Part shown: positions 1 to 4,711 of the stretch, piece by piece
How the letters are laid out: the number at the start of each line of letters is the position of its first letter
Position numbering within the stretch: position 1 is the stretch's first letter
NCBI GenBank assembly: GCA_947176425.1
Contig: CAMWQV010000188.1
Span: 1 to 5,385, forward strand
Reading direction: 5' to 3'
Origin: an uncultured Clostridia bacterium
GTDB lineage: Bacteria > Bacillota > Clostridia > Oscillospirales > Oscillospiraceae
DNA length: 5,385 nt
Made by a program: the position numbers and the translations under genes
The notes under the pieces: model-generated
Told to the model about the DNA's origin: nothing
The model's database searches: none
What the model saw: only the letters and a program-made list of their open reading frames with translations

Positions 1-914
1 TCTTCGCTGCGTTTTTTCAGGACGGCGTTGGCTTGATCCCATAGTTCCTCGGAACCGATAGCCGGGACGATTTCGCCGGTTTCATCCTTGAACATGACCC
101 ATTCCTCTGGCGGAAGGAATTTCTGTTTTTTAGTGAAAAGGTCGATGACTTTGACCTTGTTGCCGACATAGTAGCCCTTATATTTAGGATTGGAGATTAT
201 GCCAGACATAGTTGTGTGGGCGATCTTCTTTCCATTATGGTTGCAGTATCCTTTTTCCCAAAACAGATTTTCGATTTGCTTCATACTATATTTTCCAGTG
301 GCATAGAGTTCAAAGAGTTCCCGCACCATAGGGGCTTCATCGATATCGATAATTAGCCGACCATTATCTTTCCGATATCCAAATATCCGACTGTTTCCCA
401 GTACAATATTATTCTTAATCGCCTGTTGATGCCCGAACTTCACACGGCTGGACAGCTTACGAAGTTCGTCTTGGGCAATACCGGACATGATGGTCAGGCG
501 GAGTTCGGAGTCCTCGTCCAAAGTGTTGATATTATCGTTCTGGAAGAAAACACCAACGCCAGAGTTAAGAAGATCGCGGGTATATTGGATGGAGTCTAGG
601 GTGTTGCGAGCGAAACGGGTAATCTCCTTCGTAATGATAAGGTCAAACATACCAGCTTTGCCATCTTCTACCATACGATGAAAATTTTCACGTTTCCTAG
701 TCGTGGCGGCGGAAAGGCCCTCGTCAATATAGCCGTCTACATAGGTCCAATGAATATTTCGGCTGATAAGCTCCTCGTAGTAGGATATCTGGTTACCCAG
801 CGAATTAAGCTGTTCGTCGCTCTCGCTAGAGACACGGGCATAGAAGGTGACGCGGAGAGGCAGGTCATAGATGGTGCGGGTTTTGAGTTGCTGGCGGGTG
901 GTGTGGATATCCAT
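1..914 (-). CDS. Large serine recombinase (TnpX/CcrB-like), N-terminal 304 residues, cut by window edge
   Basis: Site-specific DNA recombinase that would cut and rejoin element ends through a phosphoserine intermediate. Read on the minus strand, the frame is open from ATG at 914 to the left edge. Residues about 20-165 form the resolvase-type catalytic domain. YARVSS at 25-30 holds the likely nucleophile Ser29 with Arg27. GLSAATTRKRENF at 66-78 and TKEITRFARNTLD at 95-107 match the conserved arginine-bearing segments, and TIMSGIAQDE at 141-150 leads into the long E helix. Residues about 175-260 (IFGYRKDNG onward, with IISNPKYKGYYVGN at 239-252) match the Recombinase domain specific to large serine recombinases. 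The zinc-ribbon and coiled-coil part expected in a protein of roughly 500-550 residues lies outside the window. An in-frame ATG at 944 is less likely as the start: it sits at the predicted transcription start, whereas 914 has an ideal ribosome binding site. Family is certain by motif; the exact subfamily is inferred. Confidence 0.95.
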   Translation of the reverse strand, partial: MDIHTTRQQLKTRTIYDLPLRVTFYARVSSESDEQLNSLGNQISYYEELISRNIHWTYVDGYIDEGLSAATTRKRENFHRMVEDGKAGMFDLIITKEITRFARNTLDSIQYTRDLLNSGVGVFFQNDNINTLDEDSELRLTIMSGIAQDELRKLSSRVKFGHQQAIKNNIVLGNSRIFGYRKDNGRLIIDIDEAPMVRELFELYATGKYSMKQIENLFWEKGYCNHNGKKIAHTTMSGIISNPKYKGYYVGNKVKVIDLFTKKQKFLPPEEWVMFKDETGEIVPAIGSEELWDQANAVLKKRSE

Positions 915-922
915 AGATGCGG

Positions 923-928
923 CCTCCT
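923..928 (-). promoter_or_regulatory. Ribosome binding site of the recombinase, decides its start
   Basis: A perfect AGGAGG on the minus strand lies 8 bases before the ATG at 914. It favours 914 over the in-frame upstream ATG at 944, which has no such motif and falls within a few bases of the predicted transcription start. Confidence 0.8.
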
Positions 929-948
929 GAGTTCGTTTTATCATGATT

Positions 949-977
949 AGTATACATATAAATTGATACGGCGTCAA
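949..977 (-). promoter_or_regulatory. Sigma-A-type promoter of the recombinase gene
   Basis: On the minus strand a -35 box TTGACG (972-977) and a -10 box TATACT (949-954) are separated by exactly 17 bases. Both boxes match the consensus at five of six positions. Transcription would start near 942, giving a leader of about 28 bases before the ATG at 914. The promoter faces away from the promoter of the 552-residue gene, with only about 41 bases between the two -35 boxes. Confidence 0.75.
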
Positions 978-1014
978 CAAGAGTTTTCAAAATTTATGAG
1001 ATTTTTCGTCGATG

Positions 1015-1042
1015 GATATTGATATTTGGATAATTAGATATT
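1015..1042. repeat. Cluster of four GATATT-like repeats in the divergent promoter
   Basis: GATATT occurs at 1015-1020, 1021-1026 and 1037-1042, and GATAAT at 1029-1034. The copies are spaced 6, 8 and 8 bases apart and overlap the -35 box, the spacer and the first base of the -10 box of the rightward promoter. Such short repeats can be operator half-sites, but in AT-rich DNA they can also arise by chance. Function is inferred from position only. Confidence 0.35.
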
Positions 1043-1047
1043 ATACT
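1019..1047 (+). promoter_or_regulatory. Sigma-A-type promoter of the 552-residue gene
   Basis: A -35 box TTGATA (1019-1024) and a -10 box TATACT (1042-1047) are separated by 17 bases. Predicted transcription start is near 1054, leaving a leader of about 30 bases that carries GGAGG at 1074-1078, 6 bases before the ATG at 1085. The gene therefore appears to have its own promoter, divergent from the recombinase. Confidence 0.7.
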
Positions 1048-1067
1048 ATTTTATGAATTTATAAAAT
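1048..1067. promoter_or_regulatory. Inverted repeat over the predicted start site, candidate operator
   Basis: ATTTTAT (1048-1054) and ATAAAAT (1061-1067) are perfect 7-bp inverted arms around a 6-base centre. The repeat begins directly after the -10 box and covers the predicted transcription start, where a bound dimeric repressor would block initiation. No repressor gene is visible in the window. The arms are made only of A and T, so chance is a real alternative. Confidence 0.35.
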
Positions 1068-1084
1068 TTGGTTGGAGGTTTTAT

Positions 1085-2743
1085 ATGGCAAAGAAGGACA
1101 AGGATATTTCTCCTGAAATAGCTTGCTTAATGTGCGGTGATAGTCCCAAAAAAGAAAAGAGAAGGTCAACTTGCTATCGGTGGATATATGATGACAAGAC
1201 TACTATAGGTTGTGTTGTCAATACTGCGTTTAACAAAAAGTACATCTATCCTGATCTTTTGAAAAATAAGGCAGAGTGGAACAAGTATATTAAGAATATA
1301 TTGAATAAGGCGATAGAGAAGGGTGAAATTAGGCTTGATAAAAAATCTCAACTTAAACTCCCCATCGGCATTAAAAAAAATATAGTTTATGACAATCTGC
1401 TCGTTAGCTGCAAACTGAACGAAAATCACTTTTCAGCATTCCAAAAGATGACGCAGCCTGAGGCAAATGACGAGCAACGCCTGCCTGTGTTACAACTGAT
1501 TTCCCTCATTCTATCTTCCTATCTAATGCGCAGGATTATAAAGATCAGGAAAGACTTGGATTTTTATCCTGTCGATAAAAACGATATGGTCGCACTGCAT
1601 ATCGAAGTTTCCGATTATGAAAATGCGTTCTATTATTTGAGGAAAATAGCCGATTCCATCATTATAACAACAGACACAGACTATGATACTTTTTTTCGAT
1701 TTCATACACCCGCCGTCATACCAACGAAGCAGCAGCAAACGATAAAAGACTCCGCATGGTTGAGCATAGCACATTACAAAAGCTATAAGTGGCCTGCGCC
1801 ATATCGTGATACGGCGGTTATCTTTGATGGCCGCCATTTGGCAGCAAAGGATATTGAAAATTTTTCTAAGTTAAATCCTTGGTGTTCCTGCATTGTTTAT
1901 GCGAAAAAAGTTAAATTTCCTTATGGATATATTGTAAATATCAAAGGAAAATCTGTCAGTACAATGGATTTAGACTGGGATGTGCAGCGCGTCCATGCTT
2001 TAGTAGAAGCTTATATTACCAAAATTCCTTCTCTTTTTTCCGGAAATGCTGAGCAATTCCAAAGTGTCTGGAGACAGGCCGGAAGCTATGTAGGACAATA
2101 TGGCGATACTATACGGTCAAAGAAACTTTCTGTCGCAGATCGCTTCAAACTCCGAATAATGCTTTCTGCAATGATATCTTTTTTAACGTTTACTCAAAAA
2201 GCCTGCTCAGTACCGGCAACCATTATGGAGGAGTTTCAACGCTCCGTCCTAAACATTCTGTTACCCGGATGCGTTTGTGCGCCGGATATTCCATCAGAAC
2301 CTGAAAAGAGCCCAAAGGAAAAATTTGAGCAGTTCCTCCAGACAATGCTGACATTGGATAATTTGAAGCATTTTTACCCAATACCTAACCAAAACGGAGT
2401 GGTTTGGCCTGAACAGAAAGAAAATGGTGACGAGGTTTGGGGGTATATCAAGTATTACGACTGGTCCGGAGATGATACGTCTACAGCCTGTCTTGTTCTT
2501 TTGCGTGATCAGTTGTTAAAATTGGTCCAAGAGTTAGAGCCTCATATGGTAGGCTTTAGTAATGTTCTTACAGCTATCAGAAAAGAATTGCCGGAATATA
2601 TACATAAAACTCCGAATGTCAAATTTAAGCGAACAGAGAGCGGAACTACTAACCAGGAAACTGCCTATCGACTTAATATTTCTAAACTCCCTATCCATGA
2701 TGAAGCAAAACAAGCGTTATTATCGATAACTCTCAAAGAATGA
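1085..2743 (+). CDS. Unrecognised 552-residue protein of the element
   Basis: I do not recognise this protein. It starts at ATG 1085, 6 bases after GGAGG. The N-terminus carries cysteines at 14, 17, 30 and 43 (CLMC at 14-17, TCYRW at 29-33), which could bind a metal, but the spacing is not a classic zinc finger. No Walker A motif, signal peptide or obvious membrane segment is visible. TAVIFDGR at 243-250 resembles a buried strand ending in an acidic residue, but no partner motif is visible. Residues about 470-535 (LLRDQLLKLVQELEP, then a helical stretch, then KRTESG and AYRLNISKLP) look like a winged-helix fold of the sort seen at the C-terminus of element-borne DNA-binding proteins; this is a pattern impression only. 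The protein is rich in lysine, tyrosine and isoleucine, and the gene looks more AT-rich than the flanking recombinase and helicase, which suggests separate acquisition. It has its own promoter and is followed at once by a terminator hairpin, so it is probably transcribed alone. Confidence 0.85.
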   Translation: MAKKDKDISPEIACLMCGDSPKKEKRRSTCYRWIYDDKTTIGCVVNTAFNKKYIYPDLLKNKAEWNKYIKNILNKAIEKGEIRLDKKSQLKLPIGIKKNIVYDNLLVSCKLNENHFSAFQKMTQPEANDEQRLPVLQLISLILSSYLMRRIIKIRKDLDFYPVDKNDMVALHIEVSDYENAFYYLRKIADSIIITTDTDYDTFFRFHTPAVIPTKQQQTIKDSAWLSIAHYKSYKWPAPYRDTAVIFDGRHLAAKDIENFSKLNPWCSCIVYAKKVKFPYGYIVNIKGKSVSTMDLDWDVQRVHALVEAYITKIPSLFSGNAEQFQSVWRQAGSYVGQYGDTIRSKKLSVADRFKLRIMLSAMISFLTFTQKACSVPATIMEEFQRSVLNILLPGCVCAPDIPSEPEKSPKEKFEQFLQTMLTLDNLKHFYPIPNQNGVVWPEQKENGDEVWGYIKYYDWSGDDTSTACLVLLRDQLLKLVQELEPHMVGFSNVLTAIRKELPEYIHKTPNVKFKRTESGTTNQETAYRLNISKLPIHDEAKQALLSITLKE

Positions 2744-2744
2744 T

Positions 2745-2784
2745 ATAATCCCCGTACTGTAATCTTTTATAGTGCGGGGATTAT
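2745..2784 (+). terminator. Hairpin terminator after the 552-residue gene
   Basis: The arms ATAATCCCCGTACT (2745-2758) and AGTGCGGGGATTAT (2771-2784) form a 14-bp stem with a single G-T wobble around a 12-base loop, starting one base after the stop codon. The sequence that follows (TGTTGG) is only weakly T-rich, so termination may be partial, but position and stem strength support a transcript end. Confidence 0.7.
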
Positions 2785-2957
2785 TGTTGGACAGTGTACC
2801 CAGCCACAGCCATATTACTATCATTCCTTTATTCTGTATTTTTTGAATACTGGGCGGACAGACTAATAACCGTGAGAAAGGATGTGCTGTTCAATCCGAT
2901 TTCACGGACATTCCATCTACATACTATAACTGTAGAAATAATGAAAGGAGTGTTGTT
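2785..2957. other. Gap between the 552-residue gene and the small SHOCT-like gene
   Basis: No convincing gene on either strand. A frame opening at GTG 2794 overlaps the small gene in another frame and has no ribosome binding site. An imperfect hairpin (CCGTGA near 2869 against TCACGG at 2902-2907, with an inner GGAT/ATCC stem) lies just upstream of and partly over the possible promoter of the small gene. The final bases hold AAAGGAG (2944-2950), the ribosome binding site of that gene. Confidence 0.5.
2901..2930 (+). promoter_or_regulatory. Possible promoter of the small SHOCT-like gene
   Basis: TTCACG (2901-2906) and TATAAC (2925-2930) are separated by 18 bases. The -10 box matches five of six consensus positions and the -35 box four of six. 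The start would fall near 2937, about 20 bases before the coding sequence. Support is the position after the preceding terminator and the consensus match only. Confidence 0.35.
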
Positions 2958-3119
2958 ATGTCCACAACCAACGCAAAAAATCAGACTGCCCGGCAAATCT
3001 GGTTACTCTACTTCAACAAGATATTACTGGAAAATGGAGTGATCACGGAGCGGGAACACAACCACATGAGGGTTAAAATACAATCACAGACAGCCACGCC
3101 GAAAAGGAATCAGACCTGA
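2958..3119 (+). CDS. Small SHOCT-like protein, 53 residues
   Basis: A 53-residue protein starting at ATG 2958, 7 bases after a strong AAAGGAG ribosome binding site. The central part, ARQIWLLYFNKILLENGV at 11-28 followed by ITEREHNHM at 29-37, fits the pattern of SHOCT-like short C-terminal domains: a helix ending in LL..G.I, an acidic TERE turn, then a second helix. Small proteins of this type are often found beside serine recombinases in Firmicute elements; their function is unknown, with oligomerisation or a structural role suggested. The basic tail (KRNQT) runs into a terminator hairpin, so the gene is followed at once by transcription termination. The family assignment rests on a short match and is moderate; that it is a real gene is supported by the ribosome binding site and the terminator at its end. 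Confidence 0.65.
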   Translation: MSTTNAKNQTARQIWLLYFNKILLENGVITEREHNHMRVKIQSQTATPKRNQT

Positions 3120-3139
3120 GTAAAAGTCTGGTTCCTTTT
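3102..3139 (+). terminator. Terminator hairpin overlapping the stop of the small gene
   Basis: AAAAGGAATCAGAC (3102-3115) pairs with GTCTGGTTCCTTTT (3126-3139) over 14 bp with one G-T wobble, around a 10-base loop containing the TGA stop (3117-3119). A T-rich tract (TTTTCTT) follows the G/C part of the stem, as in an intrinsic terminator. The last coding codons form the ascending arm, so a terminating ribosome could compete with hairpin formation. Confidence 0.75.
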
Positions 3140-3145
3140 CTTAAT

Positions 3146-3191
3146 AATATGGGCAGGTACGATGGATAACGTTGTACCTGCCCATATTTTT
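3146..3191 (+). terminator. Second, perfect 15-bp terminator hairpin
   Basis: AATATGGGCAGGTAC (3146-3160) and GTACCTGCCCATATT (3174-3188) are a perfect 15-bp inverted repeat around a 13-base loop, followed by a T run through 3191. It lies 6 bases after the previous hairpin, so the two form a tandem terminator that insulates the helicase operon from upstream transcription. Confidence 0.85.
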
Positions 3192-3269
3192 CTCTGCATC
3201 CCTTGAATCAATAATTTCACCTAATATACCCTACCCAAACACCATTTTCTTTTACCAATTATATATATA

Positions 3270-3298
3270 TTTACGATAAACATACCTCCTGATACACT
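3270..3298 (+). promoter_or_regulatory. Possible promoter of the helicase operon
   Basis: TTTACG (3270-3275) and TACACT (3293-3298) are separated by 17 bases, each matching four of six consensus positions. Transcription would start near 3305, giving a leader of about 170 bases. This is the best-spaced pair I found, but it is weak and other AT-rich -10-like hexamers exist nearby. Confidence 0.3.
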
Positions 3299-3379
3299 TT
3301 ATAGCATATATCTCTATTCTTACCCTATTGAGTGGACTCATCTAAAATAATCACCACAAGGCACTTATAAAATGAAATG

Positions 3380-3469
3380 CTCCTAACAGTTATATAACTA
3401 CAAGCAGGCAGAATAGAGAACCTTTACTAATATCCATCCGTCTGTTTTAGTAATATGATTTGTTAGGAG
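3380..3469 (+). promoter_or_regulatory. Leader segment able to mask the helicase ribosome binding site
   Basis: CTCCTAACA (3380-3388) is perfectly complementary over 9 bases to TGTTAGGAG (3461-3469), which contains the AGGAG ribosome binding site of the helicase gene (8 bases before ATG 3478). Pairing would close a loop that itself contains the TTACTAA/TTAGTAA stem (3424-3453). A tiny open frame, ATG at 3377 encoding six residues before TAA, runs across the complementary segment, so its translation could expose the site, as in translational attenuation. Complementarity is seen directly; regulation is inference. Confidence 0.4.
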
Positions 3470-3477
3470 TTTTCTAT

Positions 3478-4710
3478 ATGAAACTACGGAAAAACTTGAA
3501 GAATGCTATGGCACTGCTCAATATCAAGCAACTGAAGTCTAAACAACGTGCAGCGATCTACAGTGTATTGGACGGTTACGACACGATGATGATTGCTCCT
3601 ACGTCCTATGGTAAGTCACTGGTAGCGTATATACCAGCTATTATCAACCATGATAAGCTGACAATCATTATTGAACCACTAACAGCACTGATGCACGATC
3701 AGACAACGAAACTGCAAGAGCTGGGGATTGCAGCGGCCTACCTGGATTCTACGCAATCCAAAGAAGAACAGCGGTCTGTACGTACTCTGCTGTTGGAACG
3801 GGAATTAACTATCCTATATCTGGCTCCTGAACGGCTGGCTACTGAGAAATTGCCGTACGAAATCTACAAGAACGAGATTGGTATGGTAGTCATTGATGAG
3901 TGCCATCTGGTGACGGCCTGGGGACGAACATTTCGAGAGGATTATCTGTATATCGGAGAATTCATCGATTCCCTGAAAACACGGCCTGTTGTGCTGGCGA
4001 TGACGGCCTCTGCGCCGCCGGAGGACAGAGACTATATCATGGCGTTATTGTCCATGCAGAATGATAAAATCATTACGGCAAGTCTCTACCGGAGCAATCT
4101 GCATTTTATAAAGCAATTCTGTACATCGCGGCGGGAGCAACAAAAGGTTCTGCGAAAGTTTATGAAAAAGTATCATAAACATACAACCATTGTATTCTGC
4201 AACACGAAAAAAGCAGCGGAAGCGGTTGCCAACTATCTGAATGGGCCGAAATTGTATCCCGGTGAAGTGATGGTCTACCACAGCCGTAACAAGCACAGTG
4301 AACGCGATATGCTGTCTGGCAAAAAGAAGATCATCGTGGCAACCAGCGCATTAGCAATGGGTGTTGATATTCAGAACGTTGATTTGGTCATTCATTTTAA
4401 TATGCCAATGTCAATTTCTGACTACTATCAGATGTCAGGACGTGCTGGCCGGAAGAAGCAGAAGTCCCACAGTATTCTTCTCTATAATAGTTCCGATTAC
4501 TACAGCAATCGTGCCATGTTGGAGAATATTGAGGATTCATCTGTAAGGGAAACTGCTCTGGAACGCCTGGACGCAATGAAGGAGCTTTGCGAAAATACGG
4601 AAGATTGTATGTATTCTATGATTCTGGATGCTTTTGGGGAGAAACGAAATACCGTCTGCCGCTATTGCTCCAACTGCCAAAAATCGACCAGAAACAAGGA
4701 GAGTGAATAA
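3478..4710 (+). CDS. Short RecQ-like superfamily 2 DNA helicase, 410 residues
   Basis: ATP-dependent DNA helicase of the RecQ group, expected to unwind DNA with 3'-to-5' polarity. Start chosen at ATG 3478, 8 bases after AGGAG; a TTG at 3460 lies before that site and is rejected. All core motifs are present: motif 0 near LKSKQRAAI (19-27), motif I APTSYGKS (40-47), Ia EPLTALMHDQ (66-75), Ib YLAPERL (114-120), motif II DECH (140-143) followed by the RecQ-type aromatic loop LVTAWG (144-149), motif III MTASA (175-179), IV IVFCNT (238-243), V ATSALAMGVD (288-297) and VI QMSGRAGR (318-325). The C-terminus has the RecQ zinc-binding pattern: Cys377, then ILDAFGE, then Cys394, Cys397 and Cys400, with an extra Cys371. 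It stops there, lacking the winged-helix (RQC) and HRDC domains of full RecQ proteins of about 600 residues. DECH instead of DEAH/DExH and SYGKS instead of the usual TGxGKS are mild variants. The gene ends 1 base before the next, so the two are almost certainly co-transcribed. A chromosomal repair RecQ is unlikely given size and context; a role in element replication, mobilisation or defence is inferred. Confidence 0.93.
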   Translation: MKLRKNLKNAMALLNIKQLKSKQRAAIYSVLDGYDTMMIAPTSYGKSLVAYIPAIINHDKLTIIIEPLTALMHDQTTKLQELGIAAAYLDSTQSKEEQRSVRTLLLERELTILYLAPERLATEKLPYEIYKNEIGMVVIDECHLVTAWGRTFREDYLYIGEFIDSLKTRPVVLAMTASAPPEDRDYIMALLSMQNDKIITASLYRSNLHFIKQFCTSRREQQKVLRKFMKKYHKHTTIVFCNTKKAAEAVANYLNGPKLYPGEVMVYHSRNKHSERDMLSGKKKIIVATSALAMGVDIQNVDLVIHFNMPMSISDYYQMSGRAGRKKQKSHSILLYNSSDYYSNRAMLENIEDSSVRETALERLDAMKELCENTEDCMYSMILDAFGEKRNTVCRYCSNCQKSTRNKESE

Positions 4711-4711
4711 A

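Larger units (their letters stand above)
3192..3477. other. AT-rich noncoding leader before the helicase operon
   Basis: About 285 bases with no supportable gene on either strand. It holds a pyrimidine-rich stretch (about 3220-3256), an alternating AT run (3260-3270), a short palindrome TGAGT-GG-ACTCA (3329-3340), a perfect palindrome AGTTATATAACT (3388-3399), and a 7-bp inverted repeat TTACTAA/TTAGTAA (3424-3430 and 3447-3453). It contains the promoter and leader of the helicase operon. Because the operon encodes an initiator-like protein, the AT-rich palindromic content could also mark a replication or transfer origin, but no known nick-site motif was recognised. Confidence 0.5.

Noticed and set aside
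942..944. Upstream in-frame ATG as the recombinase start
   Set aside because: It coincides with the predicted transcription start and lacks a ribosome binding site, whereas ATG 914 has AGGAGG at ideal distance.
487..950. Plus-strand open frames at 487-681 and 678-950
   Set aside because: They lie wholly or almost wholly antisense to the recombinase, whose motifs are unambiguous. They have no ribosome binding sites and no recognisable content.
1166..1837. Minus-strand open frames at 1166-1429 and 1523-1837
   Set aside because: They lie inside the 552-residue gene on the opposite strand and are shadows of its AT-rich coding sequence.
2794..3042. An 82-residue frame starting at GTG 2794 with a hydrophobic N-terminus
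   Set aside because: It lacks a ribosome binding site and overlaps the small SHOCT-like gene in a different frame, which has a good site, a plausible domain and a terminator at its end.
3260..3270. Alternating AT run as a microsatellite or CRISPR-like repeat
   Set aside because: It is only about 11 bases long with no repeat-spacer pattern. It is ordinary AT-rich intergenic sequence.
3218..3290. Minus-strand AGGAGG (3285-3290) followed by an ATG and a 20-codon frame
   Set aside because: The spacing between AGGAGG and the ATG is one base, the peptide is short and low in complexity, and no other start at proper spacing exists.
4045..4546. Open frames at 4045-4296 (minus) and 4361-4546 (plus)
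   Set aside because: They are out-of-frame shadows inside the helicase gene, which carries all core motifs without interruption.
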